A stretch of DNA of 64,000 nt, from the NCBI GenBank assembly GCA_944389195.1, contig CALXLM010000048.1, positions 1-64,000 of the forward strand, in the 5' to 3' direction. Position 1 is the stretch's first letter, and each line of letters begins with the position of its first letter. The position numbers and the translations under genes are program-made. The notes beneath the pieces were generated by a model. The model was not told the origin of the DNA and searched no databases. It saw only the letters and a program-made list of their open reading frames with translations. Positions 25,306 through 33,221 of this stretch are shown piece by piece. This DNA comes from an uncultured Opitutales bacterium (GTDB lineage: Bacteria > Verrucomicrobiota > Verrucomicrobiia > Opitutales > Intestinicryptomonadaceae).

Positions 25306-26487
25306 ATGGACAGATATATAAAGCCCGATTCCGAAATTATGAAAAAGCTCGACGCGTTCGCCGCCGGGTTACGTTCGCGCCGTTTCAACCAATTAGGTTA
25401 TCCCTTCGACCAGGAGACATCTATGGCTGGCTTTTACCGGTGGCTTGCCGGCACGGGGCTTTGCGACCTTACCCTTATAAACGTGGGAGACCCGTTCAAG
25501 AGGGATTGGGATATGCTGAATACCGACGCGTTCGAGCGCGAGTGCGTGAATTTTATAGCCAGCTCGCTCGGATTTAAAGGCGGGCATTGGGGCGTCATAT
25601 CGAACGGCGGAACCGACGGCAATATGCACGGGCTTTATTTCGGGCGGCGGGTTTTGGAGGCGCGTTCAAATGTGCCTTCCGTGCTTTACGTTTCGGACGA
25701 GGCGCATTATTCGGTTAAAAAACTCGGAGATATTCTGGGTATGGAAACGCGGACGATACGCGCTCTTGAAGCCGGTTCCATGGACGTCGAGGATTTTGAA
25801 ATGAAACTCGACCCGAACCGTCCGGCGCTTGTGGCCATAGCCGTCGGGGGAACTTTCAAAGGGGCCATAGACGACCAGCTGGCTATATCCGAAGCGCTAA
25901 AAAAAGCAAATCCTCCCGCCGTGTACAGGCATCTCGACGCCGCGCTATTCGGCGGCTATCTCCCGTTTCTCGACGATCCGCAGGCGAGGGGAATCCTCGA
26001 TGCTGAAGCTATGGGTTTCGATTCCGTTGCGGTTTCAGGCCACAAGTTTTACGGCCTAAACGAGCCTGCTGGAATATTTGTGTGCCGCGGGGAGATTTTA
26101 GAGCATGTACAGAACAGCCCGGTGCCGTATTTAAACGGGCTTATCCCTACGATAAGCTGTTCGAGAAGTGGATTCGACGCGCTTAAGCTTTTTTGGCGCA
26201 TTTCGATTTTCGGGAAGGAAGGCCTGCGCAGGCAGGCTGAGCGCGTTCTTGAAAACGCCGAATATTTTTATCGCGCGCTCGAAAAAAGGGGCGTGCCGGT
26301 ATGGCGCAACCCCTATTCAAATACGGTCGTCTTCCGGCGCCCTCCCGACGAAATAATCCACAAGTACGCGCTGGCTTGCTCCGACGACCTCCATTGGGGG
26401 AGGCTTTCGCATGCGGTCGTCATGCAGTACTTTACGAAGGAGCTTTGCGATTCCGTAGCCGACGACATCGCGGGAATGCGCGCGTAA
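25306..26487 (+). CDS. PLP-dependent group II decarboxylase, histidine decarboxylase-like
   Basis: The product (393 residues) matches bacterial PLP histidine decarboxylases in length and motif order. GGTDGNMHGLY (about 105-115) contacts the cofactor phosphate, DEAHYS carries the histidine that stacks on the PLP ring, HLDAALFGG carries the aspartate to the pyridine nitrogen, and SGHKFYG near 247 supplies the Schiff-base lysine. Such enzymes make an amine (histamine, if histidine) and CO2. No amino acid/amine antiporter is adjacent, unlike acid-resistance decarboxylase loci. Related enzymes decarboxylate serine or aromatic amino acids, so substrate is open. A hairpin terminator follows directly. 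Confidence 0.75.
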   Translation: MDRYIKPDSEIMKKLDAFAAGLRSRRFNQLGYPFDQETSMAGFYRWLAGTGLCDLTLINVGDPFKRDWDMLNTDAFERECVNFIASSLGFKGGHWGVISNGGTDGNMHGLYFGRRVLEARSNVPSVLYVSDEAHYSVKKLGDILGMETRTIRALEAGSMDVEDFEMKLDPNRPALVAIAVGGTFKGAIDDQLAISEALKKANPPAVYRHLDAALFGGYLPFLDDPQARGILDAEAMGFDSVAVSGHKFYGLNEPAGIFVCRGEILEHVQNSPVPYLNGLIPTISCSRSGFDALKLFWRISIFGKEGLRRQAERVLENAEYFYRALEKRGVPVWRNPYSNTVVFRRPPDEIIHKYALACSDDLHWGRLSHAVVMQYFTKELCDSVADDIAGMRA

Positions 26488-26495
26488 ACCACTTT

Positions 26496-26526
26496 GCGCG
26501 CCATGGAATCCGCATGGCGCGTTTTA
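26496..26526 (+). terminator. Probable terminator of the decarboxylase gene
   Basis: CGCGCCATG (26497-26505) pairs with CATGGCGCG (26513-26521), followed by TTTTA. The stem is strong and the U tract short. Confidence 0.6.
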
Positions 26527-26656
26527 GGCGCCGGATTTCGGTTCGTTAATTTCCGCTTCGGAGATAGTTTTGCCCGTTCCGAAACGGCGCATTTGGCCGC
26601 CTAATCTGCTCAGGAGCCTTTTGGTGAAAGGGCAAAAAGGCCGATGGCCGCATGTT

Positions 26657-27394
26657 TCATTTTTGGCGTCCAGCCCCCGACATGGATACCGCCGAAAGCG
26701 CGGATATTGCGGCGGTGTCGGTGCGAAGCACGCGCCTGCCGAGCGATACCAGAAGGTATCCCGCTTTTCTTAGCGTGTCGCGGTCGCTGCGGTCGAAGCC
26801 GCGTTCGCCGCCGATGGCAAGGCATACGCGCGTTCCTCCGCAGCGGGCGAGCGCGTCGGACGCGGTCGATTCGGCTTCGTAAACGTCCGGCGCAATTTTA
26901 AGGCGGGGTTCGCCGCCTTCGGCTTCGAGCATTGCGAGTGCTTCGGCGAGCGATTCTGCGGTTTCGAAATCCGGAATATGCGTGGAGCACGCCTGTTCCG
27001 CGCCTTTTTCCAGCCATTCCCCATATTCTCCTTTGGAGTACAGCCCGCTTTTGAGATAGCCGCGCTCCCCTTTTGATGCGGCGTAAAAAACAAGCTTCTT
27101 TACGCCGAAACACGCCGCTTCAAAGAGAATTCTTTGCGCTATTTGGGGGCGGGCAAACGCCGCCGCAAAGAAAACATTCATAGGCGGAGGATTCGGCGCG
27201 GAAGACAATGGATAAAGCAGCGCCCCGCCGCCTTCCGTGCGGGAAAAGCGGCAGACAAACAGCCCGGAATTTGCAAGTCCTGCAAATATCTTTCCGCCGT
27301 CGGGGGTTTTTAGGACGTTTTCAATATGGGTTAATTTGGGGTCGCCGGCGCGCAACTTAAAAGGCGGGGGAGTTTTAAATATCAGGCAGTTCAT
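26657..27394 (-). CDS. rsmE: 16S rRNA m3U1498 methyltransferase RsmE
   Basis: The 245-residue product fits the RsmE family (SPOUT/trefoil-knot methyltransferases that N3-methylate U1498 of 16S rRNA). The knot signature is present near the C-terminus: AIGGERGFDRSD (about 198-207) and LGRRVLRTDTAAISAL (about 223-238). The N-terminal PUA-like region (KLTHIENVLKTPDGG) also fits. It uses S-adenosylmethionine in the cytoplasm. It is a single gene, divergent from the acyl carrier protein gene. A possible -10 CATAAA lies three bases before its ATG. Confidence 0.85.
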   Translation of the reverse strand: MNCLIFKTPPPFKLRAGDPKLTHIENVLKTPDGGKIFAGLANSGLFVCRFSRTEGGGALLYPLSSAPNPPPMNVFFAAAFARPQIAQRILFEAACFGVKKLVFYAASKGERGYLKSGLYSKGEYGEWLEKGAEQACSTHIPDFETAESLAEALAMLEAEGGEPRLKIAPDVYEAESTASDALARCGGTRVCLAIGGERGFDRSDRDTLRKAGYLLVSLGRRVLRTDTAAISALSAVSMSGAGRQK

Positions 27395-27582
27395 AATTTT
27401 ATGTGGTACAATACATCTTCGGTCACCTTTTTAAAGAAAGATTTTTCCGCGCGGGAAAGCGCGAAATTGCGGCGGGAAGGCCTGCCGCCCCGCATGCAGC
27501 CGCTCGGTTTGGGGAATATTCCGCTTTCATGCAGGTAAATTTATATGTTGAAATTGTTGTGGCAATATGTTGATATGAAGAA

Positions 27583-27942
27583 ATGAACCCTCAGTTTACA
27601 TCAGAAGACGAAGCGGCTCTGCGGGAGACGCTCAAGCGTTGTTCGCCATCCACCATAGAAAAGGCGGTGGAATTTAGGAAGACGGGGAATCCCGAACTTG
27701 TGGGCGACGTCGTAATAGGAATAATAGAGCGGTTTGTCGAGCCCGACAAGCGAGATTTGCTTAAAAACCCCCCGGATTCTTTGGTGATAATAGAAGATCT
27801 GTCGCTGGATTCGCTAACCATGGTCGAAATAGTTTTGGCCGTGGAGGACGCCATAGGGACGACGATAGCCGAAGACGAAGTTCAAAAATTGAAAACTCTC
27901 GGGGACATTAAAAACTTTATAAGGGAAAAGGTGTCCCAATAG
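27583..27942 (+). CDS. Acyl carrier protein-like protein
   Basis: The 119-residue protein has a C-terminal acyl-carrier fold with the phosphopantetheine site DLSLDSLTMVEIV (Ser near residue 77) and a conserved helix (VLAVEDAIGTTI). About 35 extra residues at the N-terminus (TIEKAVEFRKTGN) are unusual for housekeeping AcpP, suggesting a specialised carrier. It precedes the Gld-type ABC transporter by 70 bases on the same strand, and LpxB, whose substrates come from acyl-ACP chemistry, is further downstream. A role in envelope lipid synthesis is plausible but unproven. A TTGAAA box at 27548 with TGATAT 17 bases later ends six bases before the ATG. Confidence 0.8.
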   Translation: MNPQFTSEDEAALRETLKRCSPSTIEKAVEFRKTGNPELVGDVVIGIIERFVEPDKRDLLKNPPDSLVIIEDLSLDSLTMVEIVLAVEDAIGTTIAEDEVQKLKTLGDIKNFIREKVSQ

Positions 27943-28012
27943 TAGAAGCGGCGTTTCGCGCGCTCGGCCGCGCGCGGACGGCTTTCAACTTAGAATATTT
28001 CGTCTTTTCGGC

Positions 28013-29083
28013 GTGCCGAAAGGCATGGATGCCTGTCAAATGGAAGATATTTCCGAAATACCAAATTCAGTAATAGTAAGACGCCTCACCAAGTGCTACG
28101 GCTCGGTCAAGGCGGTCGAAAACGTGTCGTTTAGAATAGGCAAGGGCGAGGTTGTGGGATTTCTCGGCCCGAACGGCGCCGGCAAGAGCACCACGATGAA
28201 AATCATCGCGGGCCTGATGCCTGCGACGTCGGGTAGCGTGCATATTTGCGGGATAAGCGTTGCAAACAATCCCGACATAGCCAGAAGGCACATCGCTTTT
28301 ATGCCGGAAAACAATCCGCTTCCGGAGGATTTGCGCGTGGGCGAGTATCTCAGGTTCCGCGCGCGCGTGAAAGACGTTCCCGAGGCCGACGTTAAAAAGC
28401 GCGTGGACGAGGCCATGGAAATATGCCAGCTCAAAAGGTCGGCGTCCAAGAAAATCATAGGCAATCTGTCGAAGGGCTTCAGGCAGAGGGTCGGAATAGC
28501 CGACGCAATACTTTCCCGCCCCGACGTGATCATTCTCGACGAGCCCACCATCGGTTTGGACCCGCACCAGATTATCGCCATACGCGAGCTGATTTGCTCG
28601 CTGCGCGGCAAAATGAGCGTAATCATAAGCAGCCACATATTGCCGGAGATTGAACTCGTATGCGACCGCGTTATAATAATCAACCAGGGAACGGTGGTGG
28701 CGAGCGGGTCTCCGGAAAGCCTGAGAAAAGACTTTATCCCCTACGACAAATACGAAGTGTCGCTGCGGGCGTCTCCCGAAAGGTTTGTAGATGTGCTCGC
28801 AAACATGCAACTCGACTTGTCAGTGGTGTCTCATTCTGAGCCCGACGAAAACGGATACGTAGATTATGTGTTGCAGGCTCCGCAAAATTCGAGGCTCGGG
28901 GCGGCAATAATAGGGGAGCTGTCGAAGGACACCGTTCTGATGCCGAGTCTGGTCGCATACAGAAAGCCGTCTCTGGAGGAGATATTCATGGCCGCGACGC
29001 GCCGCAGCTGGGAACAGCTGCGCGATTTGCCGGAGACTTCCAAAATGGTTGACGAAATCGACAAGGAGGCTACTGAAAAATGA
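28013..29083 (+). CDS. ABC transporter ATP-binding protein, GldA-like
   Basis: The product is 356 residues from a GTG start; ATG codons at 28025 and 28040 are equally possible, since the ABC domain only begins near SVIVRRLTKCYG. Walker A GPNGAGKST, Q-loop PENNPL, signature LSKGFRQR, Walker B VIILDEP and the switch histidine in SSHILPEI are all present, so ATPase activity is expected. After the ABC domain (about residue 240) there is a C-terminal extension of about 110 residues like those in GldA/Nos-type exporters. It overlaps the permease start by 4 bases. With the permease and GldG-like protein it forms a membrane complex. Gliding itself is not implied; similar sets occur in non-motile bacteria. 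Confidence 0.88.
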   Translation: MPKGMDACQMEDISEIPNSVIVRRLTKCYGSVKAVENVSFRIGKGEVVGFLGPNGAGKSTTMKIIAGLMPATSGSVHICGISVANNPDIARRHIAFMPENNPLPEDLRVGEYLRFRARVKDVPEADVKKRVDEAMEICQLKRSASKKIIGNLSKGFRQRVGIADAILSRPDVIILDEPTIGLDPHQIIAIRELICSLRGKMSVIISSHILPEIELVCDRVIIINQGTVVASGSPESLRKDFIPYDKYEVSLRASPERFVDVLANMQLDLSVVSHSEPDENGYVDYVLQAPQNSRLGAAIIGELSKDTVLMPSLVAYRKPSLEEIFMAATRRSWEQLRDLPETSKMVDEIDKEATEK

Positions 29084-29841
29084 GAAGGTTTCGAATACTC
29101 GTCCGCCAGCAGATATGGCAGATGTTCATATCGCCGTCAACCTACATAGCGGCGTTTCTGTTTTTAAGCTTCATGGGGCTGATGTATTTGCTGGCGTTGG
29201 TTGAGGTGGGCCGCGCGGCCAGCGAAAATTCTCCGATATCGAATTTTTTGTCGGTTTTTTGGGTGCCCGTGCTTTTTATGGTCCCGCTGCTTACGATGCG
29301 CTCTTTGGCCGACGAGCGCCGCTCTGGGACGCTTGAGGCTCTAATGACAACCCCTGTGACGGCATGGCAGATAGTATTGGCTAAATTCTTGGCTTGTTAT
29401 TTTCTTTACGCGCTGCTTTGGTTTTCCACGCTTCTGTTCCCCTTGATATCGCGTTTTTGGCTTCCGCAGATTGCGGCAGATCCGCGCTTTTTCGACATTC
29501 CGCAGATATTGACGGGGTACCTTTTCATACTCGTAAGCGGGGCGATGTATGTGGCGGTGGGGGTTTTTGCGAGTTCGTTGACGCGCACAACTCTCGTGGC
29601 TGGAATGTTATCGTTTTGCATATTGTTTCTCGTAATAGTGGGTGCAGGCATGTTGTCGAAGTTTCCCCTTCCTGACTCGGTGTCGTGGCTTTCTCCCACA
29701 AGCGAGTATTTGCAAACTTTCAGGCATTTCGACGATTTTATCTCTTCGGTGATGGACACGCGCCCGTTTTTCTTTTATGCGAGCACAACGCTTGTCCTCT
29801 TATCCATAACGTCTTTGGTCACGGAGTCTAAGAATACATGA
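29080..29841 (+). CDS. ABC transporter permease, GldF-like
   Basis: The 253-residue integral membrane protein has about six hydrophobic helices, starting near IAAFLFLSFMGLMYLLAL. It carries the ABC-2/GldF signature region between helices (TMRSLADERRSGTLEALMTTPVTAW), with the conserved E-x-R-x-G-T-L-E element. It pairs with the preceding ATPase (ATGA overlap) and the following GldG-like protein (ATGA overlap). One of the few clear Shine-Dalgarno sequences in the window, AAGGAGG, lies about ten bases before its ATG inside the ATPase gene, fitting translation in the middle of an operon. Confidence 0.88.
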   Translation: MRRFRILVRQQIWQMFISPSTYIAAFLFLSFMGLMYLLALVEVGRAASENSPISNFLSVFWVPVLFMVPLLTMRSLADERRSGTLEALMTTPVTAWQIVLAKFLACYFLYALLWFSTLLFPLISRFWLPQIAADPRFFDIPQILTGYLFILVSGAMYVAVGVFASSLTRTTLVAGMLSFCILFLVIVGAGMLSKFPLPDSVSWLSPTSEYLQTFRHFDDFISSVMDTRPFFFYASTTLVLLSITSLVTESKNT

Positions 29842-31316
29842 ACCCGAGGTTTGAAGATTTCAAAGTCACCACGCGCGTGCGCAGGCTTAATTTGTGGCTG
29901 CAGATTTTGCTTGGGATACTGCTTTACGCCGGGCTTAACTTTTTGGCTGCGCGCCATTATTCAAGGTGGGACGTATCTGAGAACCGCCGGAATTCGCTGT
30001 CTCCGGAAAGCGTAGCGTACGTCAAGAATCTGCGCGAACCCGTGGAGATATACGCGGTTGTCTCAATGGGCAGAAACGACGCCGAAAGCGCGGCCATCGT
30101 GCGCGACTTCAACACCCTTTTTAGGCAGTACGAGTACGCGTCGAACAAATCGGCTCCCATAACCGCAAGATTTATAAACGCGCACATAGAAAATAAGCGC
30201 GCCGAGGAGCTGGCGGCGCGTTTCGGGAACGATCTCGAAGAGTGCGTGATAGTGGCGTCCGGAAACCGTTTCAAGCGCATTCCCATACTCGAATTTTACA
30301 GCGTGGAGGACGGCGCACGCAAGGATTTCAAGGGTGAAAGCCTCATAAGTTCTGCAATTCTCAACGTCTCCACCGGCAAGGACACAAAAATATATTTTCT
30401 GAAGGGGCACGGTGAGATGAGCATAAAGAGCCCGAACGGCTCGCGCGGTCTGTCGGAATACGCCTCGGCCTTGGCGGCCCGCAATTACAAGGTGGAGGAG
30501 CTTGACCTCAGCGAGACGAAAGACGTTCCCGAAGACGCCGACATGCTCGTCATAGCCGGGGCGAAATCCACGTTTCTTCCGCGCGAAATCGACGCGCTGA
30601 GAAAGTACCTTTTAAAGGAGAACGGGCGGGGCGTCGTCTTTTTGGAGATGGGCTCGCTGCTCGGGCTTGAGGATATCTTTTACGAATGGGGTATCATGAG
30701 CGACGACATGCTTATTCTCGATTCGGGAGGCGACTACGAGAGCGCTTCCGGCGACCTTATCGCGCGCAGTTTTCCGCGCAAGCCGCATCCGATAGTAAAG
30801 TATCTGATAGATTCCGGGACTCCGGTGCAGTTCGGCTCTGCGCGTCCGGTGCGTCCCGACATGGGGTCGCCCATCGACGAAACCCTCAAGATATTTCCGA
30901 TAATTTTAAGCAGCCCCACAAGCTGGGCGGAAAGGTCTTACGTTCGCGGAGGGCTTCAAAAGTACGACGAATCCTCAGACCTCATAGGGCCGCTGCCGCT
31001 TGCCATGGTTGCCACGCGCTCTGCTGGCGGAGACCTCGGGCTAAACATACCCGGCGGCAAGCTTGCCGTTTTCGGAGACGAAAATTTTATAGCTAACAAA
31101 TGGTTCAACCGGCTCGGCAATTCGAAACTTGCGCTCAATGTAGTCGATTGGATGTTTGAGGAAAACAACATGCTAAACATACCTCCGAGGCCTCTCAAGA
31201 CGTTTTCATTGACGCTTTCGCAGGGCGACACCATATCTTTGGCGTGGCGCTTCCTCTTGGTTCCGGCTGTGGCGCTATTGTTGTGCATTGCCGTTTTTGT
31301 CGCGCGCCGCCGATGA
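29838..31316 (+). CDS. GldG-like ABC transporter auxiliary protein
   Basis: The product of 492 residues has one transmembrane helix near residues 22-42, a large extracytoplasmic domain of the GldG/ABC_transp_aux type (RWDVSENRRNSLSPESVAYVKNL, GHGEMSIKS, DMLVIAGAKSTFLPREIDALRKYL), and a second helix at the C-terminus (LLVPAVALLLCIAVFVARRR). The family partners GldF-type permeases. It overlaps the permease by 4 bases and is followed 15 bases later by a DUF4340 gene, the usual neighbour in such clusters. Molecular cargo is unknown. Confidence 0.85.
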   Translation: MNPRFEDFKVTTRVRRLNLWLQILLGILLYAGLNFLAARHYSRWDVSENRRNSLSPESVAYVKNLREPVEIYAVVSMGRNDAESAAIVRDFNTLFRQYEYASNKSAPITARFINAHIENKRAEELAARFGNDLEECVIVASGNRFKRIPILEFYSVEDGARKDFKGESLISSAILNVSTGKDTKIYFLKGHGEMSIKSPNGSRGLSEYASALAARNYKVEELDLSETKDVPEDADMLVIAGAKSTFLPREIDALRKYLLKENGRGVVFLEMGSLLGLEDIFYEWGIMSDDMLILDSGGDYESASGDLIARSFPRKPHPIVKYLIDSGTPVQFGSARPVRPDMGSPIDETLKIFPIILSSPTSWAERSYVRGGLQKYDESSDLIGPLPLAMVATRSAGGDLGLNIPGGKLAVFGDENFIANKWFNRLGNSKLALNVVDWMFEENNMLNIPPRPLKTFSLTLSQGDTISLAWRFLLVPAVALLLCIAVFVARRR

Positions 31317-31331
31317 GAGAAAGGGGTTTTT

Positions 31332-33221
31332 ATGCGGTTTAGACTTACGATTCTTCTCCTGTTTGCAAACATCGCCTTGTTTGTTTCGCTTTGGTTTCTC
31401 GAAAGGGACGATTCCGACGCCCTCGCGCCGGCCGCCGACACCGTTCCTTTCACCGTGCTTGAAATATCTGGCAAAGGCATAGACAAGCCGCGCGTGCTTA
31501 AGTTTGAGAACAACAGATGGCGGATAACTGCGCCGATAAACTGGCCGGCGAACCTGTTCGCCGTAAACCGCATAAGAAACCAGATAGAGTTTCTCGACAG
31601 GGAGGCGAGCTTTTCCCTTTCCGAAGTTAAACAGCACGGGCATACCCTTGCCGAATACGGGCTGGACGATCCGGCGTACACTTTCCGGTACGGCGACGGC
31701 AAAAAAATGTACACGCTCAAAATCGGCAAAAGCGCGCCCGTCGGAGACCGTATTTACATGCTCGACCAAAGCGGCGACAAAATCATCGTTGTCGACAAGG
31801 AGTTTGTCGACAGCCTTGTAGTCGATACCGAGCGTCTCCGCAACCAGAACGTTTTCGACATACCCCGCTTTGAGGTTTCGGCGTTTTCCATAAGAATGCC
31901 GTCGGACGAGTCTGCAAATTCCATAAAAGGGAATTTCCGGCGCATAGGGCTTGTAAGGGACGGTAGTAAATGGAAATTTGAGACGCCGATTGTAGCCTCG
32001 GCAGATTCTAACGAGGTTGACGCGTTTCTCGGCGAAATATGCCAGATTTCTGCAAAAAGTTTTCCGAATATAACCGCGGCTGAGGCGGGTTTCGATATTT
32101 CGGCGCTTCCCACTACCGTCACTATTGAAGGCACAAACCGCCGCCAAGTTTTGCTCATAGGCGGAAAAACGAAGGACGGAACGCAGGTTTACGCGCGCTT
32201 GGAGGACAACCCTACGATTTTCACGCTTGATGCTTCGGCTTTTAGGAACCTTTCCGATATTCAGACAACCCTGCGCGACAAGTCGCTTATGCGTTTCGAC
32301 ATTGAAAAGATAACGAGCCTCGATATTTCGAAAGGCGGCAGGGTGGTGCGTTTCAGCCGCCTGAAAAGCGGGGTTTGGGACGTCACCGGAGAGGACTCCA
32401 AGGGCGCGGTGGTCACTTATAAGGCCGATGCGCAGGCTCTCGCGGCGCTTTTGCTAAAGCTTTCGAAAATGAGGGTCAGGCAGTTTGTGAGCGACGCTCC
32501 GGGTGAAAACGTCGCCCCTTACGGCATTGTGCCGTCGTCGTTGAAGATAACGGTGACGCAGTCCGACCAGTCCGCGTCGGGCCTTTCGATAGGGAAAGCG
32601 TACGAAAACGGCGGCGAGAAGCTCGTTTACGCCAGACTCGACGGCTCAGACGCCATTTTCGGGATATCTGGCGACATTGCGGAACTGTCGGATACTGACA
32701 TTTTAAGGTACCGCTCAAAGATAGTTGAGTTCCTTCCCGAAAAGGCGACTATAACGTCGATAAAAATTTCCGAAAAGGATACTGGAATAGCGCTCTTTGA
32801 GATGTCGTCGAAAAACGGGGATTTTCCCGCGCAGCTTGCTAAAATGGACGAGCGCAAAAAGGTTGCCGCCCGTAGGATATTGGATTCAGCCAAAATATTC
32901 GTAGTGAAAAATTATGCGGACTATCCTTTTTCCGATAAAGGTTTGACGGTCGGAGGAAAGCTTGTGCCGTGGCATTATACAATGCGCGTAAATTACGACG
33001 TTAAGGGAACGGGATCGAGCGTGCCGGAGTCGAAAAGTTGGATGTTCAGCAGGCGGATAGGCGGCCTTACGCAGTACGGAAGCTGCGAAAAGTCGAACGT
33101 TCCGTTTCTTTTGCCGGAGGATTTCATAGACGCCTTGTTTGAGTTTACGCGCGATTCAGTAGTATCGGGCGAACTCGAGAAAACGCTTCCCGCCGCTCCG
33201 CTGAAGAAAACCTCAAAGTGA
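31332..33221 (+). CDS. DUF4340 domain protein
   Basis: The 629-residue protein has an N-terminal membrane anchor (LTILLLFANIALFVSLWFL) and at least two DUF4340-type repeats marked by N-R-W-x-I-x-x-P (about 60), AEYGLDDPAYTF (about 108) and later VAPYGIVPSSLKI (about 393). DUF4340 proteins accompany GldF/GldG-type transporters in many Gram-negative genomes and are thought to act outside the cytoplasmic membrane; no biochemical role is established. A purine-rich AAAGGGG precedes the ATG by five bases. It overlaps the next gene (GTGA). Confidence 0.8.
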   Translation: MRFRLTILLLFANIALFVSLWFLERDDSDALAPAADTVPFTVLEISGKGIDKPRVLKFENNRWRITAPINWPANLFAVNRIRNQIEFLDREASFSLSEVKQHGHTLAEYGLDDPAYTFRYGDGKKMYTLKIGKSAPVGDRIYMLDQSGDKIIVVDKEFVDSLVVDTERLRNQNVFDIPRFEVSAFSIRMPSDESANSIKGNFRRIGLVRDGSKWKFETPIVASADSNEVDAFLGEICQISAKSFPNITAAEAGFDISALPTTVTIEGTNRRQVLLIGGKTKDGTQVYARLEDNPTIFTLDASAFRNLSDIQTTLRDKSLMRFDIEKITSLDISKGGRVVRFSRLKSGVWDVTGEDSKGAVVTYKADAQALAALLLKLSKMRVRQFVSDAPGENVAPYGIVPSSLKITVTQSDQSASGLSIGKAYENGGEKLVYARLDGSDAIFGISGDIAELSDTDILRYRSKIVEFLPEKATITSIKISEKDTGIALFEMSSKNGDFPAQLAKMDERKKVAARRILDSAKIFVVKNYADYPFSDKGLTVGGKLVPWHYTMRVNYDVKGTGSSVPESKSWMFSRRIGGLTQYGSCEKSNVPFLLPEDFIDALFEFTRDSVVSGELEKTLPAAPLKKTSK

